A DNA stretch of 64,000 nucleotides. Source: Planctellipticum variicoloris (GTDB lineage: Bacteria; Planctomycetota; Planctomycetia; Planctomycetales; Planctomycetaceae). A program made the position numbers and the translations under genes. The stretch covers positions 3,237,557 through 3,301,556 of the forward strand of contig NZ_CP130886.1 of the NCBI RefSeq assembly GCF_030622045.1, in the 5' to 3' direction. Each line of letters opens with the position of its first letter. The first letter of the stretch is position 1. Below are positions 39,265 through 50,000 of the stretch, piece after piece. The notes under the pieces are model-generated. The model worked only from the letters and a program-made list of their open reading frames with translations, did no database searches and was not told where the DNA came from.

Positions 39265-40121
39265 GCCTGCTGCATGCGTCGCCGACGGCCGGTTACGTCA
39301 CCACGCTCCGATGCCTGGTATTCGGGATGTGGGCGGCGAAGTTTGCTGTCGATCCCCTGCAGGAACTGGCCGGCCTGCCGCAGTCGGCCTACTGGCCGCC
39401 GACGCCTCTGTCGTGGCTGTCGCGAGAGACGGACCTGCTGATGGTGTCGTACGGAGCGCTGCTGGCGCTGCGGCTGGCGGGAATCGCGTCCGCACTGGCG
39501 TGCCTGTCGTCGGGGCTGCTCCGGTCGGCCGCGCCGATCTGCTGTCTGCTGGCGACGATCGATCAGGCGACGCTGCGGGGCTTCGGGCATGTGAACCATG
39601 CGGAGATTCTGCTGCTGCTGGCGAGCTACGTCTTCTGCCTGTCGGCGTGGACGTCGCAAAAGGGCCAGCATCCGGAGCCGCTGCTGATCACGCTGCTGAT
39701 GCTGGTGACGTATATGCTGACCGGGATCCACCGGGTGGCCGTCGGCGGGCTGGAAGTATTTGCGTCGGATTCGATCGTGTTCTGGTCGATCGAGAATGCG
39801 TCGCGGATCTCGGCCTTCAACTTCGGGGGAGGCGCCTGGCTGGGCGATCATCCGGTGTTCTGGCTGCCGATGAAGGTTTCGTTCGCGGCGATCACGCTGA
39901 TTGAGATTCTGGGTCCGCTGGCGCTCCTGTCGATGCCGTTCCGGCGGTTCTATCTGGTGGCGATGGCGGGCTTTCACATCGGCGTGGCGCTGACGATGAA
40001 TATCATCTTCTGGGAGAACGCGGTGCTGCTGGTGTTTCTGCTGGGAGGCGACCTGATTCCGCGAGGAGAGGCTCCGCTGGGGATCGGTGGATCTATGAAC
40101 GAGGCCGGACGGGCGGTTTGA
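39261..40121 (+). CDS. Polytopic membrane protein, HTTM-like
   Basis: 286 residues with about six to eight hydrophobic helices. The HTTM (vitamin-K-dependent gamma-carboxylase-related) pattern is suggested by the helix GFGHVNHAEILLLLASYVFCLSAW, by YMLTGIHRVAVGG and by the late LVAMAGFHIGVALTMNIIFWENA, which carry conserved-looking histidines. Enzyme activity is unproven. Coupled to the preceding gene by ATGA overlap, so the pair likely forms one membrane complex. Confidence 0.8.
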   Translation: MSLLHASPTAGYVTTLRCLVFGMWAAKFAVDPLQELAGLPQSAYWPPTPLSWLSRETDLLMVSYGALLALRLAGIASALACLSSGLLRSAAPICCLLATIDQATLRGFGHVNHAEILLLLASYVFCLSAWTSQKGQHPEPLLITLLMLVTYMLTGIHRVAVGGLEVFASDSIVFWSIENASRISAFNFGGGAWLGDHPVFWLPMKVSFAAITLIEILGPLALLSMPFRRFYLVAMAGFHIGVALTMNIIFWENAVLLVFLLGGDLIPRGEAPLGIGGSMNEAGRAV

Positions 40122-40262
40122 TTGGCTCGCGGAGGCGACCTGCGGAAACCTCGTTCCCGGCCGATGTTTGAACACTCGCTATTCCCAACCGGCAATTGAA
40201 GCGGCATACTGCGGTGTGTGTTCGAGTGCGCCGAAATCAAATCCCGACTGGCCCGTGACCGC

Positions 40263-41612
40263 ATGCAGCCCCGTCCGCCAATCCCGAAGGCTTCTCCGTT
40301 GAACCGGCGGCAATTTCTGGGGGCGAGCGCTCAGCAGGCGGCGGGCGTGGCGGTGGGGGTCGTCGGCTGGACGGGGACTGCGCAGGCCGGGATTGGCGGG
40401 AATCCGCTGGAGCGGCTGGACGTGGCGGTGATCGGCGTCCGGAACCAGGGGCGCGTGCTGGCGAATGCGCTGGCGGTGCAGCCGGACGTCCTCGTACGGA
40501 CAGTTTGCGATGTGGACCGCCAGCAGGCCGAATCTGCGGCGGCGGGGCTGAGCGATCTGCAGCGCGTGCCGCCGGGGATCGAGAGCGATTTCCGACGGGT
40601 GCTGGACGATCCGGCGATTCAGGCCGTGGTCGTCGCGACGCCGGATCACTGGCATGCGCCGATCGTGCTGCAGGCGTGTGCTGCGGGCAAAGACGTTTAC
40701 GTGGAGACGCCCTGTTCGGGGACGATTGCCGAGGGGTACTGGATGCTCGCGGCCGCACAGCGGCATGGTCGAGTCGTCCAGACGGGACTGCAGGAGCGGA
40801 GCGGAGCGCACTTTCAGTCAGCAATGGAGCTGCTTCGTTCGAAGTCGCTGGGGGCCGTTCGACTGGCGCGGGCGTGGGTCGTGCACCGACGAAAGCCGAT
40901 CGGCCACAAGCCCATATCAGCTCCGCCTGAGGCGGTCGATTACAATCTGTGGCTGGGACCGGCCGCAGCGCGGGAGTTCGACGCGAACCGGTTCCACTTC
41001 AACTGGCGCTGGTTCTGGGAGTACGGCGGCGGCGAACTGACCCACTGGGGCTCGCACTGGCTGGATGTGGCGCGGTGGGGCCTGGGGGTCGAGTGGCCCG
41101 TGCGAGTTTCGGCGTGCGGCGGCAAGCTGCATTTTGTCGACGACCAGGAGACGCCGGACACGTTGACGGTGCATTACGAGTACCACGGGCGAATGCTGCA
41201 GTGGGAGCACCGGCTGTGGTCGGGACATGGGATTGAAGGCCGGAACGCGGGAGTGGCGTTCTATGGCGAAGAGGGGACGCTGATCGTGGATCGGGGCGGG
41301 TGGAAGGTCTACGACCGCTCCGACGCGCTGGTTTCGGAGTCGTCCGAGTTACAGACGAGTCATCTGCGGAATTTCATCGACTGCGTGAAGTCGCGGCAGA
41401 CGCCGAACGCGCCGCTGGAGATCGGGCACGTTTCGGCGGGTCTGTGCCATCTGGGCAACATCGCTTACCGACTCGGGCGGGATATCCGGTTCGATCCGCT
41501 GCAGTTGCGGTGTCCGCACGATGCGGCGGCAACAGCGCTGCTGACCCGGCAGTACCGGCCGGGGTTTGGCGGATGCGGGGAGAACGACAGCCCGACCGGT
41601 GCCATCGGTTGA
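40263..41612 (+). CDS. Tat-exported Gfo/Idh/MocA-family protein with altered active site
   Basis: 449 residues from ATG 40263. Twin-arginine signal with RR at 15-16 (LNRRQFLGASAQQAAG). Rossmann start LDVAVIGVRNQGRVLANAL, then FRRVLDDPAIQAVVVATPDHWHAPIVLQACAAGKDVY. The family catalytic lysine lies in an EKP motif; here it is ETP (residues 148-150). The second catalytic block, usually GGxxxDxGxHxxD, reads GGGELTHWGSHWLDVARW. The NAD-dependent oxidoreductase activity known for the family may therefore be lost. Likely periplasmic. Confidence 0.9.
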   Translation: MQPRPPIPKASPLNRRQFLGASAQQAAGVAVGVVGWTGTAQAGIGGNPLERLDVAVIGVRNQGRVLANALAVQPDVLVRTVCDVDRQQAESAAAGLSDLQRVPPGIESDFRRVLDDPAIQAVVVATPDHWHAPIVLQACAAGKDVYVETPCSGTIAEGYWMLAAAQRHGRVVQTGLQERSGAHFQSAMELLRSKSLGAVRLARAWVVHRRKPIGHKPISAPPEAVDYNLWLGPAAAREFDANRFHFNWRWFWEYGGGELTHWGSHWLDVARWGLGVEWPVRVSACGGKLHFVDDQETPDTLTVHYEYHGRMLQWEHRLWSGHGIEGRNAGVAFYGEEGTLIVDRGGWKVYDRSDALVSESSELQTSHLRNFIDCVKSRQTPNAPLEIGHVSAGLCHLGNIAYRLGRDIRFDPLQLRCPHDAAATALLTRQYRPGFGGCGENDSPTGAIG

Positions 41613-41664
41613 GAGCTGCCGGTCAGTTGTCCGTCGTCAGTTGCTGAAGACTGGCAAGTGCGAA

Positions 41665-42264
41665 TCAACTGCGCTGGATGTCGAGTTGAGCCTGTGCAAC
41701 CGCCGGCTTGAGCGGCTTGAAGGGGGCGTGCTTTGACAGCGACGCCTCCCAGCCGACGACCAGCCAGGTGGCGAGGCCGAGGGGGACGGCGTAGGGGAGG
41801 ATCAGCCGGCCGCGGGCTGCGACTTCCTTGCCGGATTCGCGGGACTTCCGATCGCGTTCGATATCTTTCCGGACGGCGCGATAGCCGCGCGTGAAGAACC
41901 GGTAGAGGATCGTGCCGACATGGAAGACGGCGATGAAAGCGGTGCTGACGACGATCACGGCGACGGTGGGCATGAAGCCGAGCCAGACGCTGAGGGCTCC
42001 CATGAGTTTGGCGTCGCCGGCGCCGCCGCCGGCGATCAGCCAGAGAACGAAGAGCATTCCGAAGCCGAGCGCGAAGCCGGCGAGAGCGTCGAGGAGTCCT
42101 GCTCCGCCGAAGAATGCGGCCTGATAGATCCAGCCGGCAAAAAACATGGGGACCGTGAGCCAGTTGGGGATTCGCCGGGCCTTGAGGTCGGTCACCAGCG
42201 CGATGAGGGTCATCCCGGCGACGCCCACGATGTAGAGCCACGCATACCACGGCCAGCTTGCCAT
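41665..42264 (-). CDS. Prepilin peptidase, A24 family (CpaA/TadV type)
   Basis: 199 residues from ATG 42264. Polytopic with the two catalytic aspartates of A24 peptidases: Asp26 in VTDLKARRIPNWLT and Asp85 in GGGAGDAKLMG. The methylase domain of the PilD type is absent, so it is the short TadV/CpaA type that processes Flp-like prepilins. No pilin or Tad gene is in this window. It converges on the Gfo/Idh/MocA gene. Confidence 0.9.
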   Translation of the reverse strand: MASWPWYAWLYIVGVAGMTLIALVTDLKARRIPNWLTVPMFFAGWIYQAAFFGGAGLLDALAGFALGFGMLFVLWLIAGGGAGDAKLMGALSVWLGFMPTVAVIVVSTAFIAVFHVGTILYRFFTRGYRAVRKDIERDRKSRESGKEVAARGRLILPYAVPLGLATWLVVGWEASLSKHAPFKPLKPAVAQAQLDIQRS

Positions 42265-42601
42265 TGTCTTCTCCGCCCTCGGTGCACTCGGATGGGAACC
42301 GCTGCCGGGGGAATCCTCCGCCCGAACGACCAGACGCAACGGTCCTCAAGGGCCTCATTCTCCGGGGCGGAGGGACTGTCCACAGCCCGAGCTTGAGTCG
42401 AAGGGCTGCAGAATCTGCGGAAAGGGGGCGAGAACCTGCGGTTGCAGCGAATTTCCGGATTCGTCGGATTATCGCGGTTGGGGGCGTCGCGACGATGATC
42501 CGGTCTGCGCGGTTGGCAGAGCGTTGGCGGGGCGTCATACTTCGAGGCGAAGCGGGGAATCGTCCCGCGGCACGGAGCGCTGTTGTCAGGGAGGATTCAG
42601 T
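42265..42601. other. 337-bp divergent intergenic region
   Basis: Lies between the divergent prepilin peptidase and inositol monophosphatase genes and must contain both promoters. I see no gene, strong hairpin or repeat. GGGAGG precedes the GTG start at 42602. Confidence 0.5.
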
Positions 42602-43372
42602 GTGATTGCGGATTTCATGCAGGCGGCCGACGAGGCGGCCCGGCTGGGGGGGCAGGTGCTGCGCACCTGGTCGACCCGGTTTACGGTCACGGAGAAGAGC
42701 CGGTCCAATCTGGTGACGGAAGCCGACTTCGCGTCCCAGAAAGTGATTCACGAGTTCCTGCATCGGCGCTATCCGCACCACGGTTTTCTCGGCGAAGAGG
42801 GCCTGGAGCATCCGACCGGGGCGGGGGGGTATCGCTGGGTGATCGATCCGCTGGACGGGACTTCGAATTACGTGCACGGGTTCCCGTACTACGCGGTTTC
42901 GATCGGTCTGGAAGAGCAGGGGGAGCTGATCGCGGCGGCGATTTACGATCCGACGCGGGACGAGATGTTTCTGGCGGGTCGCGGGCTGGGAGCGACGCTG
43001 AATCGTCGGCGGCTCAAGACTTCCGGCGAGCGGATCGTCGGCCAGGCGATGCTCGTCGCGAGCCTGCCGGTCGCGACGACCGCCGAGGATCCGGCGGTCG
43101 GGCGTTTTCTGTCGATGATTCCGAAGGCGCAAACGGTCCAGCGAACCGGTTCGGCGGCGCTGAATCTGGCTTACGTCGCCGCGGGCCGGCTGGACGGATT
43201 CTGGTCGGCGAGTCTGAAGCCGTGGGACATGGCGGCGGGGGTGCTGCTGGTTCGCGAGGCGGGTGGAGTTGTCACAACAATTCGGGGCGGATCATTTGAA
43301 CTGGAGGTGCCGGATCTGCTGGCAGCAGCGACAGGCGAACTTCAGCAGGAGATGGTGCGGATTCTCGCGTGA
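42602..43372 (+). CDS. Inositol monophosphatase family phosphatase
   Basis: 256 residues from GTG 42602, eight bases after GGAGG. Li-sensitive, Mg-dependent phosphatase fold. Metal-binding GEEG (FLGEEGLEHP), the WVIDPLDGTSNYVHGFPYYAVSIGL signature and the C-terminal KPWDMAAGVLLVREAGG are all present. Substrate could be inositol phosphate, histidinol phosphate (HisN) or 3'-phosphoadenosine 5'-phosphate. The context does not decide. Located 230 bp upstream of the giant-protein gene pair. Confidence 0.93.
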   Translation: MIADFMQAADEAARLGGQVLRTWSTRFTVTEKSRSNLVTEADFASQKVIHEFLHRRYPHHGFLGEEGLEHPTGAGGYRWVIDPLDGTSNYVHGFPYYAVSIGLEEQGELIAAAIYDPTRDEMFLAGRGLGATLNRRRLKTSGERIVGQAMLVASLPVATTAEDPAVGRFLSMIPKAQTVQRTGSAALNLAYVAAGRLDGFWSASLKPWDMAAGVLLVREAGGVVTTIRGGSFELEVPDLLAAATGELQQEMVRILA

Positions 43373-43602
43373 GAATTGACTGAAACGGGAGTCCGCGCTT
43401 CCTCCGCGGAACTGTCGGGGGTTAGAATTTGAGGAGGAATCGTCGCAGGTTCCGGCATCGATCCCGTCCCCGCAATCCAACCGGTTTGACAACGACTGAA
43501 TTCCGAGTCAGACGCCGAGCGGCTGCGGTGGGTCAGCGTGTCGGTCGGAGAGGCTGTCGACCGTGTTTTCAGAAGGCAGTGCCTGGAGGCGCTGCGGAGT
43601 GC

Positions 43603-46600
43603 ATGATGCCCGCCCCTCATCGCCATGGGATCGTTCCAGGCCAATGGCTGATCGCCGCGGTCGCGGGGACTTTGCTGGCCGTGGCGTCGGCATGCGGGGG
43701 TGCGGTCGCGCAGGAGTCGCCGGCGGTCCGCCCCGCCGAGGTCGAACCGTCGCCGGGATCGACGAATCCTGCGGATCCGGCAGCAGCGGTGCTGAGCGAA
43801 TTGCCGCCGAAGACCATCTACCTGCCGAACGATCAGGGCAAGCTTGTGCCCGTCCCGTACGGAGCGAAGCTCGAAGAGTATCTGAAATCGCTTCAAGCCC
43901 CCGCGGAGGCGAAGACTGAGAAAGTCCCTCCGGCCGTTCTGTCGGAGATCGAAATTTCCGGCAGTGCGGATGACGAGCGGGCGACTCTGACCGTCCGAAT
44001 GACGCTGTCGCTGCAGCCCGAGGATCCGAATCAGTACATCCGCGTCCCGCTGCGGCTGCAGGAGGGAATCCTGCAGAAGTTCGAGTTGACGGGCGACGCC
44101 CAGGCGTTCCCGGCGAACTGGTCGCGCGAAGAGGGTTACGCGTGGTGGTTTCGCGGTCGAGGGGAGCAGCGGCTACTGCTGACGATGACCGTGCCGATCC
44201 GGCGTCAGCAGCCGACGCGGCGACTGCAACTGACACTGCCGGCGGCGGCGGTCAGCAGCCTGAAATTCAGCATCCCGAAACGGACGGTGACGTTCCGCAC
44301 GCCGGACCAGACTACGCTGCAGTCGGTTCCTCTGGCGGATGGCGGTTCGGCGTGCTCGCTCTCGGGGCTGGGGCCGCGACTCGACCTCACGTGGCAGCCG
44401 AGTCCGGAGAAGTCGCAGGACGAGGGGGCTCTGGAAACGCAGACCACGTATCTCTGCCGGTTGAATCCGGATTCGCTGGTGATCGAGGCGACGCAGCGCA
44501 TTCAGGCACTGCAGGGGACTTTCAGCAGCATGCAGGTGCAACTGCCGGCGAAGGCCGAGATTCTGAAGATCGAAGGACGGGAAGGCCGGGACTACCAGAG
44601 CCACAGAGTGAATCCCGATGCACCGGATCAGTGCCTGGTCACGCTGCAGAACGCGACAGCGGGTCCCGTGTCGCTGAAATGGACGTTGCGGATACCGCTG
44701 GACGAGCGACGGAGATTGACGCTGACGGGATTGAACGTCGAACGGGCCAGGAAGCAGACTGGGGAGATCGGTTTTATTCTGCTCGACGGCTGGCGGCTTT
44801 CCTCCAGCGAGTCCAAAGACGCGAATCTGGTTCGCATCAACGCCGGCGAACTGCGGGCTGTGGCGGACTCCGCCCAGATCCAGCGGGCGTATCGGTTTCT
44901 GAGCCAGCCGTTCCAGTTGCCGGTGGCGCTCGATCCGGTTGAGCCCTATGTCGTCGTCGCGCCGCAATTGATGCTGGAAGTTTCCGCCGACCATTTGAAC
45001 CTGGAGTGTGCGTATCAACTGCAGGTCTTTCGCGGGTCGGCGACGGAGTTGAATCTGCGCTGGCCGGGCTGGCAGGCGGAAGGGTGGACGATCGAGTCCA
45101 TCGAGCCGCGGGAGCTCGTCGAGGGATTTTCCGCCGCCGACAGCGAGCAACCGGGACTGATTCGAGTCCGGTTGACGGAGTCGCGGCGAGGCAATTTCGG
45201 GCTGGTGCTGAAGGCGCGGCGACTGCTTCTGCAGAGCCGGGGCGAGATCGATTTCACGCTGCCGATCATGGCCGGGAGTTCCCCCAATTCGCCGGTGCTG
45301 GTCGTCGCCAACGCGGAGAACGTCGAGAGCGAATTGACGACCGGTGAGGGGACGCTGCTGCGGCCGCTGGCCGGCGATCGACGGGATGAACTGACACTGC
45401 CGAGCCGACTGATTCCGCTGAAACGGACAGAGTCTCGGATCGACGGTCCCGATCGCTCGTTCAAGTTGAAAATCACGGAACACGAACAGCGGATTCGGAC
45501 CGAAAGCCTGACGGAGGTGGACTTGTCCGGCGATCGGCTGGGAGTCACCCAGCGGATTCAATACGCGGTGGAGTATCAGCGACTTCCGCAGTTGCGACTG
45601 CTGCTGCCTCCCGGCCTGCCGACCGATCGCCTGCAGTTTCTGACGGCGGATCGACTGGAGCTCGCCCCCGCCTGGCAGCCGGTTCTGCCGGATGGGACCC
45701 GAGAAGTCCTGCTGTCGCTCGATGAGGCGAAACTGGGGCGTTTCGAACTGGTGATCCGGACGACACTGCCGGTCCCCGATCAGCCGGCCGATGGCGGCGA
45801 GCTGATGGCGTCGATTCCCATCGTGCAGTCGCTGGACTCCGAATTCGCGACCACGTCAGTGGAGTTTCAACACGGGGAATGGCAGGACGAATCGACGCCG
45901 GGCGATGGATGGAAACTTCATCTGACCGATTCGGAGAATCAGCGCTGGACCGCCGACGGAGCGCGAACGGAGTTTCCGCTGCAGTTGATCGCGTCGCGCG
46001 GGGGAGATGCGGGTCCGTTCGTGGTCCAGCAATCCTGGATCCGCGCACAGTTCGACGGGAAGAAATCGCTGAACTGCAGAGCGCAGTTTCGATTGAACGG
46101 CCGAGGGTCGACGATCGCTGTGAATCTGCCGCTCGACGCGGAAGCACCGCGTTTCGCATGGGGTCAGACGGTGCTGGACGAAGCGGGCGTGATCGAGCGG
46201 CCGTCGGGGTCCGGAAAGTACCAACTGCGACTGCCCGACGCGGCGGCCGACCTGACGGAACATCTGCTGACGGTGGATTATCTGGCGCCCGGCGCCGGCT
46301 CGTTGCGGGGAACCGACCAGATCACGATTCCCTCGCCGAAGCTGCAGCCGGCGACCTGGGTTGCGCAGACGGTGTGGACCGTCGAGTTTCCGTCGGACCA
46401 GCATCTGTTCGACTATCCGCGGCAGATGACGCCCTTATATCGCTGGGAACGTCAGGGGATCATCTGGCGGCGCGCGCCACAGCCGGACCTGGCGTCACTG
46501 GAGAAGTGGATCGGGACGTCATCGGGTCCGCCGATGCCGACGGTCGCCGTTCCGGGGAACGTCTATTCGTTCAGCCAGCTCGGCGCTCCGACCGAACTGC

Positions 46601-47025
46601 GAATTCGTTCGCTGAGCGCTCCGATGGTGCTGCTGTTCGGCGCGGGGATCTCGCTGACGGCGGGGTTCGTCCTGATTCAAGTTCGATACGTCCGCCATGT
46701 GCTCAGCGTGCTCGTGCTCGGGCTGCTGTTCTCGATTGCGGGCCTGTGGTTCATGCCGCTGCTGGAGCTGTTGCTGCAGCCGATGATTGCGGGCCTGATT
46801 CTCCCGCTGTTCGCCGTGCTGATCCAACGATGGAATCGGAGCCGCGAAGTGAACACGGTACTGACGCTCGGGCCGGATCAGGACTCGCGGTTTCGCGAGC
46901 CTGTCAGCGGCAGTCGCTCTGAACCGGGGGGCCAGGCGTATTCCTCCGAGGAGCCGACGCAGTTGCGGGCGCCCAGCCTCGACGCCGAAGCGGTGCATTA
47001 CGAAACGGGAAGTGGCGTGTCATGA
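43603..47025 (+). CDS. Giant exported beta-rich protein with C-terminal membrane segments, unit 1
   Basis: 1140 residues from ATG 43603 (CGGAG upstream); the frame opens at 43429, but that part is Arg-rich and unlikely to be used. Signal peptide WLIAAVAGTLLAVASACGGAVA. A short conserved-looking block follows (PPKTIYLPNDQGKLVPVPYG, AKLEEYLKSL), then about 850 residues of repeated beta strands (LSEIEISGSADDERATLTVRMTLSLQPED and onward). Three hydrophobic helices lie at about 1005-1080, ending in a charged tail. No enzyme motif seen. The stop overlaps the next gene as ATGA. The domain layout is repeated twice in that gene. Confidence 0.85.
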   Translation: MMPAPHRHGIVPGQWLIAAVAGTLLAVASACGGAVAQESPAVRPAEVEPSPGSTNPADPAAAVLSELPPKTIYLPNDQGKLVPVPYGAKLEEYLKSLQAPAEAKTEKVPPAVLSEIEISGSADDERATLTVRMTLSLQPEDPNQYIRVPLRLQEGILQKFELTGDAQAFPANWSREEGYAWWFRGRGEQRLLLTMTVPIRRQQPTRRLQLTLPAAAVSSLKFSIPKRTVTFRTPDQTTLQSVPLADGGSACSLSGLGPRLDLTWQPSPEKSQDEGALETQTTYLCRLNPDSLVIEATQRIQALQGTFSSMQVQLPAKAEILKIEGREGRDYQSHRVNPDAPDQCLVTLQNATAGPVSLKWTLRIPLDERRRLTLTGLNVERARKQTGEIGFILLDGWRLSSSESKDANLVRINAGELRAVADSAQIQRAYRFLSQPFQLPVALDPVEPYVVVAPQLMLEVSADHLNLECAYQLQVFRGSATELNLRWPGWQAEGWTIESIEPRELVEGFSAADSEQPGLIRVRLTESRRGNFGLVLKARRLLLQSRGEIDFTLPIMAGSSPNSPVLVVANAENVESELTTGEGTLLRPLAGDRRDELTLPSRLIPLKRTESRIDGPDRSFKLKITEHEQRIRTESLTEVDLSGDRLGVTQRIQYAVEYQRLPQLRLLLPPGLPTDRLQFLTADRLELAPAWQPVLPDGTREVLLSLDEAKLGRFELVIRTTLPVPDQPADGGELMASIPIVQSLDSEFATTSVEFQHGEWQDESTPGDGWKLHLTDSENQRWTADGARTEFPLQLIASRGGDAGPFVVQQSWIRAQFDGKKSLNCRAQFRLNGRGSTIAVNLPLDAEAPRFAWGQTVLDEAGVIERPSGSGKYQLRLPDAAADLTEHLLTVDYLAPGAGSLRGTDQITIPSPKLQPATWVAQTVWTVEFPSDQHLFDYPRQMTPLYRWERQGIIWRRAPQPDLASLEKWIGTSSGPPMPTVAVPGNVYSFSQLGAPTELRIRSLSAPMVLLFGAGISLTAGFVLIQVRYVRHVLSVLVLGLLFSIAGLWFMPLLELLLQPMIAGLILPLFAVLIQRWNRSREVNTVLTLGPDQDSRFREPVSGSRSEPGGQAYSSEEPTQLRAPSLDAEAVHYETGSGVS

Positions 47026-50000
47026 GCCACGATCTGCGTCTGCGACTGGTCGTGGCGGCAGCGCTCGCCATTCTGCCGGCCTCACTTCTCCGGGCTCAAT
47101 CGAGGGGGACTCCTCAACGCGGACCCGTTGTCGAGCGCATCGATCTTCCGGCCGACCGACAGGATGAATGGCCTCGAGGGGTCGAGGCGCTGACGCCCGT
47201 CGCGCGCGATGAATTTCTGCGGTTGTGGAAACTGTCCCGTCCTGACGAAAGCGGGCCGGCGGTGACGCCGTTCCCGACCGCGACGTTTCGCGGAACTCTT
47301 GCGGGACGGGATCTCGTCGGCCAGGAGTTGTCGGTATCGGTCAGCAGTCCCGCCAACCCGCCTGCCTGGCTGCCGTTCGGCCCGTGGACGCCTGCGATCA
47401 GCCAATTGCGGTGGACCGACGGTCCTGCGGTCTGGGGCCGCGCGCCCGGAGGGCAGACCCTGCTGCAGGTCGACCGAATGTCCGGGGAGCTGGTCGGACG
47501 GTGGAGTCTGCGGGGTGACGCCCGCGGCGACGAAATCCACTTCGACTGGCAATCGCCGCGGGCCGCGGTCACGCGACTGGAGCTTGAGACTCCTCGCGAC
47601 TTCGTTGTGACCAGCGATACCGGAGATGTGCGGAAGCAGCCGTCGGCGGCGGGGAGTCCTGCCGTGGTGTGGGAGCTGCACCTCGGACCGACCTCGGAAG
47701 CTCATTTTTCGATCGGTCCCGAGCGACCGCCGAGCACCTTGCGACCGCGGATCCTGGCGGACCAGGAGATTACGTCGGTCGTGAACGAAGGGGACCTGAG
47801 CTTCGAGGCTGTCTGTCAGCTCGAAGTTCACGAATCGCCCGTGCAACTGCTGAAATTCGACGTGCCGGTCGGCGTCGAAGTGTTCTCCGCTTCCATCGGC
47901 GGCGACATACCGCTGGACTGGTCGGTTGCGGCGATGGAGGATCGACGGCAGTTGAGCGTGCGACTGCCCGATCCGATTCAGGGTCGGATTCGCCTCGTCC
48001 TGGACGGGATCGCGACTTTGAAGCCGGGGCAGGCGGTCAGCGCGCCGCAGATTGTCCTGCGGGACGCGATCTTCGTCTCCGGCAAACAGGCGTTCGTCAT
48101 TACGCCGCCGCTGGAGCTCCGTTCCATCCGGGGCGCCGGTTTCCGGCAGCAATCGCCGATTACGCAGACGCCCGTCGGGGACTCGCTTTCGTTTCAGATG
48201 CTGGGGCCGGAGGGACAAGTCCTGCTGGAGGTTCGACGGCCGCAGGCGACTTTGTCGACGCAGGTGCTCGGGCAACTGCAACTCGGCAGCGACGACTGGT
48301 CGAGTATGACTGACGTGGTCTGGACCGCGACATCCGGCGCGGTCTTCCAGACGAATTGCCGGATTCCTGCGCACTGGGACGTCAGCGAGGTTCAGCCGGC
48401 CCCGTGGGTCTCGAACTCTCAGCTCGCAAGCTGGGACGTGCAATCAGGCGCCGGGGGCGCCTCGACGCTGACTTTGGAATTCTACGAAGCCATCACGCCC
48501 GGCAGCCCGCGGGGAGTCCGGATCTATCTGCGGCGCGCCGCTCCCGCGCTCCCGCTGACGGGTCCGCCCCCCCTTCCGCAGGCGATTGAAGGAGAGCTGG
48601 ATGACTTTGGTCTGGAGATCGTTGCTCCTCCGAGCCTCAGTATCCTGCCCGGCGACAACAGCAATCTGACGCTTCTGGCTCCGGCTTCGACGCCGACAGG
48701 CTGGCTGGGGACCGCCGCGGCAATGACGCCCGCCATCCCGACATCGGGCACTGTGCGCCGGTTCCGCTGCGGCCAGGGGGACTCACCGGGCGAGCTGACC
48801 ATTGAGGCCACGCCCGGCCCCGAGGGGCCCGGCTGCGACGTATCGGTCGCAGCCAGTCCGACGGCGGTCCACTGCGAATTCACGCTGCGGGTGCAACCCC
48901 GCTGGAATCCGGATTCGCGCGTCCTCTGGTACGTCGCCGGCCCCGTCACTGCCATCGACTGGGGGGTGAATGGCGTTCCCCTTGCCGAGCCGGAGCTCCG
49001 TCGACTTCCGACCGAGCGTCACGCGGAGTGGAAGCTGCCGGAGTCGGGAACGCTGTGGGAATGGACGGCTCCGAGGGGAACGGGAGACGACATAGTCGTC
49101 CACGGGACGGCGACGCTGCGCTGGACCGATCGCATCGAGATTCCCCTGGTCTTCCTTCCCGAACTGACCGGGGGGCTCTATCAAGTGACGCTCGTCCGGA
49201 CCGCTCCGGACATTGCGACGTACGACGACCAGGGGCTCTCGCTCCTGAGCTTTGACGATTCGCCGATGATCGGCCCGCGCGCGGAGGAGGCCGGTCGCGA
49301 TACGCGCGTCTGGCGGTACGACTCTCCCGACGATCAGCTCCGGCTGACGCGTCGGGAAGCCGCGGCCGCCGGTCCCGAGGCGACGAGCGCAAGCCTGCTG
49401 CTGGACTCGTTGATTTCTGCGAATTCTGGCGGCATCGACCTGCATCGGGCGACATTGTCCGTCGCTCGACGAGGGGGAGGGGACTCGCTGGTGGTGACGC
49501 TGCCGCCGGGAACGCGGCTGCTTGAGCTGTGGCGCGACGGCGAGCGTCAAACCGTGCCGCCGGTCGATCTGACCTTGCGAATTCCGCTCGATGTGAACCG
49601 GTCGCGACATTCCATTGAGATGCTCTACGAAGCGCCCGCGAGGTCTGCATTCCTGATGGAACGCCAGACCGTATTTCTTCCGAAGCTGGACTGTCCTGTG
49701 ACGCAGTTCCGGTGGCGGTTTTCGCTCCCTCCCGGATCGACGCTGGCCACTCCCCCCTCGGGTGTGGTTCTTGAAGTACCGCTGCCCGCGACGAGCTGGG
49801 CCCGACGATTCCTGGGTCCTTTAGGACGCGCGTCGGGCGAACCGATCTTCAATCCGCTCTCGGGCGATTCCTGGCGACGTCTCTGGGTGGATGCGCCTGC
49901 GACGCCGGTCGGCGTCTCTACCGGCGGTGCGGACTTCGCGATCCCCGAAGAATGGACGACCCGGATCGCCGAGTCGCCGGTGGCGCCTGCGGCGATCGAA

